From contig VRVR01000030.1 in assembly GCA_009859145.1 (NCBI GenBank), positions 1 through 50,553 on the forward strand: a stretch of 50,553 bases of DNA, in the 5' to 3' direction. The DNA comes from Andalucia godoyi (Eukaryota; Discoba; Jakobea; Jakobida; Andaluciidae). The notes below the pieces were generated by a model. That model did not search any database. It saw only the letters and a program-made list of their open reading frames with translations, and was not told the origin of the DNA. The first letter of the stretch is position 1, and every line of letters begins with the position of its first letter. The position numbers were made by a program, and so were the translations under genes. Positions 1-9,294 of this stretch are shown here, piece after piece.

Positions 1-146
1 CCGTCGAGGACTTATTTGAGAGGAAGAAGCTTCTGAAACGCAGACTGGAAGAGACGGGAATCTTCCACAGCGAGTGCTTTGCCACATCACGAACGACCGA
101 CTGGAAGCTCAAGGACAGCCGAGATCTCAGAAAGATGCTTCGCTGA
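1..146 (+). CDS. 3' end of an unidentified gene (partial)
   Basis: A reading frame enters from the left edge (first full codon at base 3) and stops with TGA at 144-146. It gives 47 residues rich in Lys, Arg, Glu and Asp, beginning VEDLFERKKLLKRRLEETG and ending DSRDLRKMLR. The charged, non-repetitive composition is typical of real coding sequence in this window and unlike the AT-rich spacer that follows. I do not recognise the family. It may be a charged C-terminal tail, or the open frame could be chance, since only 48 codons are visible. The next gene is on the opposite strand, so if real the two genes converge. Confidence 0.4.
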   Translation, partial: VEDLFERKKLLKRRLEETGIFHSECFATSRTTDWKLKDSRDLRKMLR

Positions 147-850
147 GGACCGACAACGAAGCGCTTGCACAAAAGCGTAGAAGTAAACAGTCCGTAGTAG
201 CTTGTACGTTTATGTTGATAGCAGACAGCAGAAGCGTGGATGCATACAGCAAGCAGCCCCCAAGTGACGCTTGAGATCTTCGACTGCATTCAGACAGTGA
301 AGCGAACGCAGGAGCTGTCAGCCATTTGCGAGGTACCATTTGTGTCTAGCCGCGGTCGTCCGATGATCCGGAGTTCCTGTGCTGGACGAGAGCACACTCA
401 CCGCTCACCCATCACCATGAGCACTGCTCCCAAACATGACCCATGGTGCATGTCGCTGCAACAGCGTCTCTGCGATAAGAAAGGCTTCCCGTCAAAATAA
501 CCACTGTAGTTGAAGAGGAATTCATGAATTAGCAGAACGTCGGGCGGCATAACGGCTCTCAGACAAAACCCCCCGGCGCGTGCGGCACACCGTTGCATTC
601 GCGTGAACGAGCTCTACATACCCTCGGTCTCAGTCTTGGAATTCGTCGGATTGCAAACTCCTTATTTTATTTCAAACTCCTTATTTTATCCTGTAGTAAC
701 CCTTCGCTGGCTTTGAAGAATGCAGTTCTTTTGTTGAACGCTTGTCTGTACATCTCCAGGAATAACTCTTCGACATCAGTGTTTTTTGTATTTAATTTTT
801 TTAAAAATTGGTTTATCGGTTCATAGAGTTGGTCACGGCAGGAATTGACG
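147..850. other. Intergenic spacer, no gene called
   Basis: Short frames of 60-90 codons exist on both strands, but none has family resemblance and they overlap one another. The stretch at 650-830 is AT-rich with T runs and A/T palindromes, consistent with 3' untranslated DNA between convergent genes. No tRNA-like fold was seen. Confidence 0.5.
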
Positions 851-2701
851 TCACGGTAACGGAAATGTGCCACTCGTCTTGAGATAATTCGCAAATGCGG
901 TGTATTCTCGTGCGCGTGGAAGGACAAATCGGTGTTGTAAATCATGGAACGTCACGGGAGTTCCAGAGGAATCGCGGAACTTCGGGTCCACAATTCCATA
1001 CGTGAACGACGACACGCGATCGACATACTCAACGAAGATCAACGGCATTGCAACATGAATCAAATCGCGGTTGGCAGCCCGTTGCCTAGTGAGACGAATG
1101 TTCGAAATCTGGTTCCACAGCGGTATTCCTTGCGGTCGCAGATCAAAATTCAACGACGCCGAATATGTGACCAGCGCATCACTGTGGAAGAACCGAAAAT
1201 AGGTAAAAAAGACTTCCATGATCGTGTGCAGGTCTTTGACTGTTAGATAGAAATGCAGAATTGGCGTGCCCGCAAGTTCTTTTTCAGAATCGGGCATCAC
1301 TGCGGACGCTTTGCCGATTGGCAGCATGAGGAAAATGTCCGAGAATGTGTATGGAGTCGGAGCCCCAGTGGGCTTTGTCAGAAAGTCCGATCGCATTGTC
1401 GATGTTCCAGTGATGTAAACATCCAATGAAGGGTCGTAGAAATGGCGCAGAGAATGCAAGATTCCCGTAGCAACATCGCGGAAAAAGGTGCATCCAGGAT
1501 CCTTGATCCGAAGGACATCTTGATGGAGTGAAAATATCGGATCAGAGAAGCTGAAACCAAATGCGGAGGCAAACACACGATCGATCTCCAATCTCCACGT
1601 TTCGATTCTCTCGTGCACTTGCTTGTCAATTGGAATGTCTGATCCAATGATGGGAATGGATAACGGATCTAGGAATTCAAATTTTGAAAGAAGCGGATCT
1701 ATCTGAAACTTGCGCAACCTGGGAGGATCGAAGAACGGGAGCTTCCTTGGTACCCAGAAGACCTTGGCCGGTATGTCGGGAGCCTGTGACTTCTGAACTT
1801 CCAACGTGATTACACCGAGATGTTCAGCACAACATTTTGCTTGCGAAACAATGGTGCCAGACGCCGCAAATGAGTAGTGTGAGTGCGTATGAGAGGAGAT
1901 AATCACGTGCGGGGAAAGATTCTTCAGCGCGAGGTACTTCATGAGATCCTCGTCTTCCGGTTCTCCCATGTGTGTGACCGCTACTGCCAGGTCGACGTGT
2001 TCGACGTGCTGGAGATGATGCATCACGTTCTCGGCGTACGAAAAGTAATCAGAATAGGCATGGTTCGAGGACTCGTCATCAAAGCCAACGACTTCCACAC
2101 ACGAACGCATCCCAGCGGACAAAAACGCAGAGTCTGGAGAGTAGAGCCCAAAGAAGCCAACACGCAGACCCGCTCCACCGGCGCCTTGAACTTCGACAAT
2201 TTTCCACGTTTCATTCAATCGTTTCTTCAGGATTTCGCAGTCAGGTCCAAGAAACCGAAAATTGGAAGACAGCAGAGGCAGACGATGGCCAGAGGACTGT
2301 TCATATTTCTCAATCATTGCTGCCAAATCGGTGGCTGCACCGACGTTAAAGTCATGGTTGCCCATGACGACCGCATCGTACTGAAGCAAGTCAAAAAACT
2401 CCAGCTCGGGAGCGAATCTCGACACCGTCGACGGCAATGGACCAATCGTGTGAAACAGTGATCCTTCAAACCAATCACCCGCATCCACGAGGAAAACATG
2501 GGAATTGGAATGGTTGCGAATTGTTTGAATGGCCGTCGCAAGACGGGCCATCAGAAACTCGGGATCAACATGAGGCGACGGTCCGAGGAACCCCGAGTGC
2601 AAATCGTTCGTGTGTAGAATGGTGATGGGAAAAGTGTGTTCAAAAGCATGGGTGGATGCAATTAAAAGGAGGGCCCACACGTAATATAAAATTTTCAACA
2701 T
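851..2701 (-). CDS. Secreted 5'-nucleotidase / calcineurin-like metallophosphatase
   Basis: 616-residue protein of the 5'-nucleotidase (UshA/CD73) superfamily, which hydrolyses nucleoside monophosphates or related phosphoesters with two metal ions. Residues 1-19 form a signal peptide (hydrophobic core then STHA). The dimetal site is plain: HTNDLH (D33, H35), VDAGDW (D73, D76), MGNHDF (N115, H116), then THMGEPED and SSHTHSHY. Residues ~370-600 would be the 5'-nucleotidase C-terminal substrate-binding domain, which is more diverged. There is no hydrophobic tail for a GPI anchor, so I infer a secreted or lysosome/vacuole-lumen enzyme rather than a surface-anchored one. The first ATG is used because it starts the signal peptide. 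It lies upstream of, and codirectional with, nothing close. Substrate cannot be fixed from sequence; a UDP-sugar hydrolase or 2',3'-cyclic phosphodiesterase is possible. Confidence 0.85.
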   Translation of the reverse strand: MLKILYYVWALLLIASTHAFEHTFPITILHTNDLHSGFLGPSPHVDPEFLMARLATAIQTIRNHSNSHVFLVDAGDWFEGSLFHTIGPLPSTVSRFAPELEFFDLLQYDAVVMGNHDFNVGAATDLAAMIEKYEQSSGHRLPLLSSNFRFLGPDCEILKKRLNETWKIVEVQGAGGAGLRVGFFGLYSPDSAFLSAGMRSCVEVVGFDDESSNHAYSDYFSYAENVMHHLQHVEHVDLAVAVTHMGEPEDEDLMKYLALKNLSPHVIISSHTHSHYSFAASGTIVSQAKCCAEHLGVITLEVQKSQAPDIPAKVFWVPRKLPFFDPPRLRKFQIDPLLSKFEFLDPLSIPIIGSDIPIDKQVHERIETWRLEIDRVFASAFGFSFSDPIFSLHQDVLRIKDPGCTFFRDVATGILHSLRHFYDPSLDVYITGTSTMRSDFLTKPTGAPTPYTFSDIFLMLPIGKASAVMPDSEKELAGTPILHFYLTVKDLHTIMEVFFTYFRFFHSDALVTYSASLNFDLRPQGIPLWNQISNIRLTRQRAANRDLIHVAMPLIFVEYVDRVSSFTYGIVDPKFRDSSGTPVTFHDLQHRFVLPRAREYTAFANYLKTSGTFPLP

Positions 2702-3767
2702 GATTGTGATAACATGTCTACTCTTCTTTTTTTCGCCCCTTCTTTTGCTCTCCCTTTCTTTCCTTTTCTAAAGAACGCGCGTGCGACACTGCCTATTAAA
2801 TTTTTTTAAAAAATCAAAAAAGGGAAACGAAAAGCTGATTGGGCCGGCAATGTTTTGTGTGCCAAGAATACACACTTGAGGAACATCGAGACTCACGGAA
2901 AAATAAAAGGAAAAGGTCGAAAGAGAAAGAAAGAACCATTGTATAAAATGCGGAATGGTAATAAAAGAAGTTCGCTGAAATCTCTCGATTTTTCCTGGTT
3001 CCCAGGGTCCTAAACAGTTCTAACGAATGCACCAATTGATCTAGTAAAGAGCTCTGATGAAAGAATAGGTTGTTTCTGTTTTGGGGTGCGCAGACCCAGG
3101 GATGTCCCGCTCAACAGGGAAACTCATTGGATGGGCGCTGATGCGGATTTATAACGTCCCTTTATGCCAAATAGCTCAGCATGCGAGCCAAATTTTTGGA
3201 AAGGTTTGGGTTGGAGGATAAATACTTCGTTTTCATCGTCTTGACAAAAAAAAATGCTTTTGAAATTCTAGCGTAGGGGGGCTTTCCCCATCCGGTTAGA
3301 ACCAAATAAATAAACACACAAAACATCCCTCTCTTCCACGTGGGGCCATTTCCAATTTCGCCCAGCGACTGCTGCACCAGACGAGGGAGTCTGGAACCGC
3401 TAAGTTGTTGGGTCTGGCTTCCCTAGACGATTGATGCTTGTTATGCAACATTGCTATAGCACCCATATTAGAACCAATCCGCATTGATGCAGTGTGACGC
3501 TGGCGAGTTTGCGAGACGAAAGCGCGCACCAACAGATACACGACAAAAATGACGTCACGCCAAGTCAGGTTCGCCATGCTGTAGATATTGCGCGATCGCG
3601 GCTTGCCGGATCAACAAGTAAAAAATTGGAACGGCAGTTGTTCGTGTCATGCCCCCTCCACCCCGCGATTGAATGTGCGACCGGAGAAAACGAGCATACG
3701 CGCCGACGTCCTCATCTCGTTGTTTTCGTCTGAAGGTTGCTTGCAGGGGGGCTTCTTGCAACGATTT
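2702..3767. other. Long spacer with a possible decayed TnpB-like fragment
   Basis: About 1.07 kb between two minus-strand genes. 2702-3060 holds the T/C-rich upstream region of the nucleotidase gene and AT-rich DNA. On the minus strand, 3290-3610 resembles a heavily eroded C-terminal part of a TnpB-family nuclease (listed separately). No intact gene or RNA gene was recognised. Confidence 0.45.
3290..3610 (-). pseudogene. Possible heavily decayed TnpB/Fanzor-like fragment
   Basis: Read on the minus strand, the order of short matches resembles the C-terminal half of TnpB. QYLQH stands in place of the family's QRLLHK. AFVSQT stands in place of the zinc-finger entry EAYTSKTC. A DNA string near 3476-3490 would read INA in the adjacent frame, where the family has IN..LGGS. 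GEIGNG stands near the place of DRD.NGA. The frame changes several times and every zinc cysteine is lost or displaced. Each match alone is weak; only their correct order and spacing make it worth recording. It may simply be spacer. Confidence 0.22.
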
Positions 3768-4400
3768 TCAGCAGGAGCAGCGTTTTTCCTTTGGAGAAGA
3801 CTTGGAGCTGACGGAATCGACATTGACGGACTTTGTCGATGATTTGGCTGGAACAGATCTGTGGCCACCGTGCTGCGCAAGAAGAGATCTTGAAATCTCG
3901 AAAAACACATCTTCGACCCCAGTGTTTGTCTTTGCGGATGTTTCAAAGCACCGCGCATTGATGGAGGTCGCGTATTCCTTGACAGATTCAAAGGAGACTT
4001 TCCGATCTTGGACGAGATCAATCTTGTTGCACGCAATGCACATCACAATGTCCTCGTTTTCTGCAAATTTCAAAAGCTCGTCTACCCAATTACGCGCCGA
4101 CTCGAAGGATTCTCTGCGAGTGACGTCGACGACCAGAACAGCGGCATTCGCACCGCGATAGTACATTGGCTGCATGGCCCGAAACTTATCAGCTCCAGCT
4201 GTATCCCATATCTGCAACTTCACACGCTGGGAACCAAACACCATCGTCCGCGTAAGAAAGGTCGCTCCGACCGTGGCAGCCTCGGCAGTATCAAATGCCC
4301 CGGTGACAAACCGCTGGACAATAGAGGTCTTTCCTCCGCCGCTGTCCCCAATGAGGACAACCTTCCCTTGGATCTGATCAATGTGTGTCGGAGAAAACAT
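3768..4400 (-). CDS. Rab GTPase, Rab5/Rab22-like, lacking the catalytic glutamine
   Basis: 210-residue small GTPase that would direct vesicle traffic, probably endosomal. P-loop GDSGGGKT at 18-25, switch I threonine in ATVGATF (T43), NKID at 125-128, ETSAK at 153-157, and C-terminal CSC for double prenylation. The switch I and YYRGA segments resemble Rab5/21/22/31. The conserved WDTAGQE motif reads WDTAGAD, so the glutamine that positions the hydrolytic water is Ala70. By analogy with Q-to-L/A mutants this should slow GTP hydrolysis, unless a TBC-type GAP supplies a glutamine finger. I start at the ATG at 4400. The frame is open 49 codons further upstream, but that part is encoded by a CA microsatellite and AT-rich leader and has no Rab homology. 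Confidence 0.9.
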   Translation of the reverse strand: MFSPTHIDQIQGKVVLIGDSGGGKTSIVQRFVTGAFDTAEAATVGATFLTRTMVFGSQRVKLQIWDTAGADKFRAMQPMYYRGANAAVLVVDVTRRESFESARNWVDELLKFAENEDIVMCIACNKIDLVQDRKVSFESVKEYATSINARCFETSAKTNTGVEDVFFEISRSLLAQHGGHRSVPAKSSTKSVNVDSVSSKSSPKEKRCSC

Positions 4401-4676
4401 GAGTTTCGAGATTCTTGACTCTGGATAAATAAAAAGGAGACAGACACAAGGACCCTGTCTGATGATACTCAGTTCGTACGTACACACACACACACATACA
4501 CACACATACACATCCAAATATATCCCGAATTTTTTTGATTGTCCCACAGACCAGTCGTGCTCACTGGCATCAAGCCGAGTACTGTATTCAGAAGGGTGTT
4601 TTTTTTAAATAAAAAAATGATACATGCTTGATGCTAACTCCACTCGAAAATGCATCTCAAGTCCCCGAAAAGACGA
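4401..4676. repeat. CA/ACACAT microsatellite in the Rab 5' leader
   Basis: 4481-4513 is a run of CA dinucleotides interrupted by CAT. It lies between the Rab start and the end of the SHMT gene. An AT-rich stretch with an A/T run at 4600-4620 probably belongs to the SHMT 3' end. Confidence 0.7.
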
Positions 4677-6047
4677 TCAATTGCGATCCATTTTCTGCAC
4701 GTCAAAGCCAGGCATTGGAAAAGACGTGGCAAACGATTGAACGTCCTTTCGCAGTTCATCAAGGTCTGCATTGTTCTCAAGACCCACTAGAAACTCCTTC
4801 AATTGTTTTCCGAATTTTTCTTGAATCTTCAAAGAAATCTTCACTCCGCGGTCCAGGAAACCAGCAACCTTTTCAAAATCGACCTGCTTGAACCCTCGAG
4901 TCGTCAGTGCCGGTGTCCCGAGGCGCACTCCTCCTGGCGAAACTGCACTGACATCCCCCGGGACAGAGTTCTTGTTCACCGTGATGGACGCATGATCAAA
5001 TACCTTTTCAAGCTTTGAGCCCGTCAGTCCCTGGGGACGCACATCCCACAGCACAATATGATTGTCGGTGCCGCCTGTGCAAATGGTGTACCCCAGCTTC
5101 TGCAGTGCTTTTGCAAGTGATTGCGAGTTATCCACGACTTGCTGGGCGTATTCCTTGAATTGCGGTGTTGCAACCTCCTTGAGCTGTGTCGCAACTGCAG
5201 CGATTGTATTCTCGTGCGGACCCCCCTGGAGGGACGGGAATACAGCAAAATTGACGCGTTCTTCAAACTGCTTTCGGAAAAAGATGATGCCGGCACGGGG
5301 TCCGCGAAGTGACTTGTGCGTGGTCGTGGTCACCAGATCGCAATACTGGAACGGAGATGTGTGCACCCCGGCTGCAACAAGACCAGAAATGTGTGCCATG
5401 TCGAACAGGAACAGGGCACCAACCTTGTCGCAAATTGCACGCATTCGAGCAAAGTCCCAAGCCCGCGGATACGCGGAGGCTCCTCCAATAATCAGTTGTG
5501 GGCGGTAAATCAAGGCCTGTTTCTCAAGCTCGTCATAATCAATCAGACCGGTAGCGTGGTTCACCCCGTAAGGAAGCGATTCAAAGTAGATGGACGTCGC
5601 AGAAATCTTCTTCTTTGCCGTGTAGTACCCATGCGTCAGGTGTCCACCGGAAGGCAAATCCAGACCCATGATGCGATCATGCGGCTTCAGGACGGACGTG
5701 TACGCAGCAAAATTGGCGCCCGACCCAGAGTACGGTTGTACATTCACTCCCCATTCGGCAGAATCAAGCCCATAGGCAATGAGAGAGCGCTTGATCGCAA
5801 TGTTCTCCACCTGGTCAATGTATTCGTTTCCACCATAATAGCGGGCTCCAGGAAGACCCTCAGAGTACTTGTTTGTCAAGCACGAGCCAAGACACTCAAA
5901 CACGGCACGAGACGTAAAATTTTCAGACGCAATCAGCTCCAGGCCGGACCATTGGCGACGCTGTTCTTTCTGGATCAACTCGAATATTTCAGGATCGTGT
6001 TCCTCAAGGGACGCATTTCCCGGCAAGCGGTGCATTTCAGAAGACAT
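4677..6047 (-). CDS. SHMT: Serine hydroxymethyltransferase, cytosolic type
   Basis: 456-residue PLP enzyme interconverting serine plus tetrahydrofolate with glycine plus methylene-tetrahydrofolate, the main source of one-carbon units. Family landmarks are all present: [10 protein letters not shown] at 37-46, [12 protein letters not shown] near 67-78, [29 protein letters not shown] at 216-225 and the PLP-lysine motif [11 protein letters not shown] with Lys245. Length matches eukaryotic cytosolic SHMT (about 460-480). The N-terminus ([16 protein letters not shown]) does not look like a mitochondrial presequence. It is transcribed divergently from UTP13, so 6048-6491 should contain both promoters. 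It follows the Rab gene in the same orientation with 276 bases between. No missing active-site residue was noticed. Confidence 0.97.
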   Translation of the reverse strand: MSSEMHRLPGNASLEEHDPEIFELIQKEQRRQWSGLELIASENFTSRAVFECLGSCLTNKYSEGLPGARYYGGNEYIDQVENIAIKRSLIAYGLDSAEWGVNVQPYSGSGANFAAYTSVLKPHDRIMGLDLPSGGHLTHGYYTAKKKISATSIYFESLPYGVNHATGLIDYDELEKQALIYRPQLIIGGASAYPRAWDFARMRAICDKVGALFLFDMAHISGLVAAGVHTSPFQYCDLVTTTTHKSLRGPRAGIIFFRKQFEERVNFAVFPSLQGGPHENTIAAVATQLKEVATPQFKEYAQQVVDNSQSLAKALQKLGYTICTGGTDNHIVLWDVRPQGLTGSKLEKVFDHASITVNKNSVPGDVSAVSPGGVRLGTPALTTRGFKQVDFEKVAGFLDRGVKISLKIQEKFGKQLKEFLVGLENNADLDELRKDVQSFATSFPMPGFDVQKMDRN

Positions 6048-6491
6048 TCCTCTCTCTCACTCTTTCACACACACACACACGCTCTCTCTCTCTCTCCTCC
6101 CCTTGTTCTTCTTCTTTTTTGCAGCAACACTAAGAACCACAAACCACAAAAGGGATCGTTATCGACACGGAAATAGACCAAACAGAACCCCGCCCCTCTC
6201 GCAAAAAATTTATTAAAAAAATCAAAAAAATCAAAAAAATAGAAGTAGGAAAATGATGTCGAGGGGGACAGAAAACAAAAACAAAAAAACAAGGTCAAGA
6301 GGCAGCTCGGAAATCTCACTGTTGGACTGCGACCCTTTGAACAGTGAATCGCAGTCGATCCTCGGAACTGCCAGTCGTACTCCGATTCGCCCACAACCGA
6401 GACTCTCTCTGCCCAAAACGAAAAGCAGCAAAAACCAAAACGTGAAAAAATTTCGCTCTTTTGTGCATGTCGCGAAAACAAATTCGACGCC
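6048..6491. promoter_or_regulatory. Divergent intergenic region SHMT / UTP13
   Basis: 444 bases between two outward-facing genes, so both promoters must lie here. 6051-6104 is a CT/CA microsatellite just upstream of the SHMT start. 6190-6245 is AT-rich with repeated AAAAAATC. The UTP13 side ends with a good Kozak context (GCCATGG). No TATA box or known operator was recognised. Confidence 0.55.
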
Positions 6492-8972
6492 ATGGAAGAC
6501 CTCGTGAACGAATCTCGTCGTCGAGTAATCAGTAATGGCGAGACATCTGCAAAGATGCATTTTGAGCTGCAGAGGGCCTTCAAGCCATTCTTTGTCGGGG
6601 GCGATGTTTATTGCATTCGCGAACGGTTTCTCTGTGTGGCTGGACCGTCTCTCAACATTGTCTCTCAAGCAGACGGGTCTATTTTAGACACGTTTGAGAT
6701 GGACGGCGAAAACATCACGAGCATATGCCCGCATCCTACAAGAGACGAATGTGTTGTTTCCACAAATGCTGGGCAAAGTGCGCTCTATGACTTTGCCAAT
6801 AAGCACGTAATCCGGAGATGGCGACCGCACGCAGATCCAGTATTTTGCTCGTCTTTCGACAGGAGCGGTGTGTTTCTGGCTACAGTCTCGTCCGACAAGG
6901 TTATCAAGGTGTGGGATATGAGGCAGGGATACCTCACTCATGTGTTCAAGGGTCACACCGGGATGATCACGAAGCTCGTCTTCCACCCATTTCTTGGTGT
7001 TCCGGTTCTCTTGTCGGCGTCTGAAGACTGCTCGGTACGGGTATGGAATTTATCGACGTTTTCCTGTTCCCATGTTGTTTCCAACCATGCAGGAGTCATC
7101 AGCGATGTGGAGATTGTTGGCGCGGATGGTTTATTTGCGTGTGCTTCGAGGGATCGTACTATTTCTTTCCACGATGGACGAACATCGTTTTTCCTTGGAA
7201 TCTTGCCTGTTTATACAGAAGTTGAGTCCATGCTATGTTTGCATGCTGAGGAGCTGCCAGGAAGCCATCTTGTTGCTTCCATGCTCATTGGAACAAATGT
7301 TGGCGAAATCAAGCTGGTCGATGTAGTTTTGCAAGGCGGAAAGGCAACATCTGCGACACTATCCTCCATCAAACTTTCCGATTTTCCGATTTCTTCTTTG
7401 ATGATGCTTGACTCGAAAATATTTTCGGGAGCGACATCGGACGGCAACATTTTCATCGTGAGCAAGGATCAGCAGAATCTCGCGTTGCAATCAGTGTTCG
7501 TTGGAAGCAATGACGAAGTAACGGACTTGAAGTTTGTCGATTCCAACAGACTGTTGATTGGCACAAATGGCGTGGAGCTGCGACTGTTGAACGTTGTTGA
7601 TGGAGCGTACCGATTTCTTCGAGGTCACAATGACGCGATATTGTCCGTCGCCGTGTTCTTCGTTTCGTTTCCGGACAAGTCCAGGGTGCCGGTTGTTGCA
7701 ACAGGTTCCAAAGATGAGACAGTTTGCATTTGGGACGCGGAATCTGGCGAATGTGCGTGGCGTGGACTGGGGCACACTGGGCCCGTTTCTGCTGTCTGTG
7801 CAGCTGCAGAAGAAGTATTCTGCTCGACAAATCGCACTGCTTCCGCCTGGTGGAAGTCCCCTCATGTGAAGTTTTCCATTGTCTCCACGTCTGAAGACGG
7901 AACCATCAAAGGATGGGCCGCTGTCGGAGGTGGATCCGTCGAAATGCAGTGCACCATGACCGTTGTGGGCCACCAGAAAGCAATCAACGGAGTTGCAGTG
8001 TCGCGATCCAGGGATTTGATGGCCACATGCTCGCAAGACAAGACTGTGAAGCTGTGGAAACTTTCTCAAGGCGGACTCGATTTAATGTTCTCCTGCAAAG
8101 GGCACCGTAAGGGAGTGTGGTCTGTAGTTTTCTCCCCAGTGGACAAGGTTGTTTTGAGTGGCAGCGGTGACGCAACGTGCAGACTATGGTCGTGTACAGA
8201 CGGCTCATGCATCCGTGTTCTTCAGTTCTCGTCCCCCCTTCTGAAAGCGGTGTTCAGCCGAACCGGTGAGAAGGTGTTTGCATCGTCGGCAACCAGTACG
8301 TTCGGCGCGTGGGATGCGAAGACCGGGGAACTTCTTCACGAGTCGGATTCCTCTGCGCACCACGGGAAGCTCTGGTCTATTGCGGTATCTCCGGACGGTG
8401 CTGTTCTTGCTACCGGCGGAAATGATTCAAACATTTGTTTTTGGAAAGACGTGACAGAGTCTGTCTTAATGAAGTCGTTGGAAACCAAGACGACAAGCAT
8501 ACGCTCATCCCAAGAATTTGAGGATGCCATCCGAGCCCGCGAGTTTGGCAAAGCGCTAAAGAAACTTTTGGAACTTGATCTCGGCAGCGAAGCACTGTTT
8601 TCACTGCTGCTGCAGTGGACACGCGATTGCGACTTGATGTCTATCCAAAGTGAGCTGTCTGCTGTTTTGCGAGAATCCTTTTCGGCATTTCCATCTTCCG
8701 TGCAATCCTTGCTCGCATCAGTCAAGAGCTTGATCGTGTATCCGAGGTCAGCGGATATCGCGTCATTTGTTCTTTCTGCAGTTTTACTGGTGACCAGCGA
8801 GGATGAGCTTGTGAAAGTCGAGGGGATTTCTGAATTGGTGGAAGTGTTCGCTGTCTATTCCAAGCGCCATTATGACAAGTACGATCGGTTTTTGACATCT
8901 TCATTTATGATTCCATTTGCGTTCCGACAAGCTGATAGGCTGTTCACGGATGCACAAGAGGCACATGAATAG
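6492..8972 (+). CDS. UTP13: U3 snoRNP WD40 protein UTP13 / TBL3
   Basis: 826 residues, close to human TBL3 (about 800). Many WD40 repeats fill residues ~60-660, for example GHTGMITKLVFHP, SEDCSVRVWNLS, GSKDETVCIWD, GHQKAINGVAVS, CSQDKTVKLWKLS and GHRKGVWSVVFSP. They would form the two tandem propellers of the UTP-B complex. Residues ~680-826 match the helical Utp13 C-terminal domain (AIRAREFGKALKKLLEL and, near the end, YSKRHYDKYDRF). In yeast and human this protein helps assemble the small-subunit processome on pre-rRNA in the nucleolus. The start ATG at 6492 has a GCCATGG context, and the next stop upstream is close. An AATAAA about 40 bases after the stop (9008-9013) could be the polyadenylation signal. 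Confidence 0.93.
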   Translation: MEDLVNESRRRVISNGETSAKMHFELQRAFKPFFVGGDVYCIRERFLCVAGPSLNIVSQADGSILDTFEMDGENITSICPHPTRDECVVSTNAGQSALYDFANKHVIRRWRPHADPVFCSSFDRSGVFLATVSSDKVIKVWDMRQGYLTHVFKGHTGMITKLVFHPFLGVPVLLSASEDCSVRVWNLSTFSCSHVVSNHAGVISDVEIVGADGLFACASRDRTISFHDGRTSFFLGILPVYTEVESMLCLHAEELPGSHLVASMLIGTNVGEIKLVDVVLQGGKATSATLSSIKLSDFPISSLMMLDSKIFSGATSDGNIFIVSKDQQNLALQSVFVGSNDEVTDLKFVDSNRLLIGTNGVELRLLNVVDGAYRFLRGHNDAILSVAVFFVSFPDKSRVPVVATGSKDETVCIWDAESGECAWRGLGHTGPVSAVCAAAEEVFCSTNRTASAWWKSPHVKFSIVSTSEDGTIKGWAAVGGGSVEMQCTMTVVGHQKAINGVAVSRSRDLMATCSQDKTVKLWKLSQGGLDLMFSCKGHRKGVWSVVFSPVDKVVLSGSGDATCRLWSCTDGSCIRVLQFSSPLLKAVFSRTGEKVFASSATSTFGAWDAKTGELLHESDSSAHHGKLWSIAVSPDGAVLATGGNDSNICFWKDVTESVLMKSLETKTTSIRSSQEFEDAIRAREFGKALKKLLELDLGSEALFSLLLQWTRDCDLMSIQSELSAVLRESFSAFPSSVQSLLASVKSLIVYPRSADIASFVLSAVLLVTSEDELVKVEGISELVEVFAVYSKRHYDKYDRFLTSSFMIPFAFRQADRLFTDAQEAHE

Positions 8973-9294
8973 GCCAAGGCGCCTTTTGTACACTCAGCAA
9001 ACCAAAAAATAAATAATTAAAATAATTAAAAGTAATGTTAAAATAAATTTACAAAAGAAGTATTACCCTCAGCAACGCAGGCTTTGCTGGAATTCGGACC
9101 AGAAGGACGAAACAGATGAAAACGTTAAAAGGCAGTCGTTTGATGCTAGCGACTTGGAGCAAATAAAATGGGAACAGGGAAGAGAGCAACGAAAGAAAAA
9201 GTTTCGCTCGTGCAAAGGCATTTTCCCACTTTCTTGCCTCTTCTTTCTTCAAGACCGCGGAGCGATCTACATTGCAAGCAGTGTATTTCCGTGA
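8973..9294. other. Spacer between UTP13 and TRMT11
   Basis: 322 bases between codirectional genes. 9000-9055 is very AT-rich with AATAAA and repeated AATTAAAA, fitting a polyadenylation region. The remainder is leader of TRMT11. Nothing else recognised. Confidence 0.5.

Noticed and set aside
1-600. Further TnpB-like fragment at the left edge
   Set aside because: I searched both strands by eye for LPKF, TSKTC and NGAR-type motifs and found none.
3158-3232. tRNA-like D-arm (AGCTCAGCATGCGAGC)
   Set aside because: No pairing acceptor or anticodon stem and no GGTTCRANNCC T-arm follow. The D-arm resemblance is isolated.
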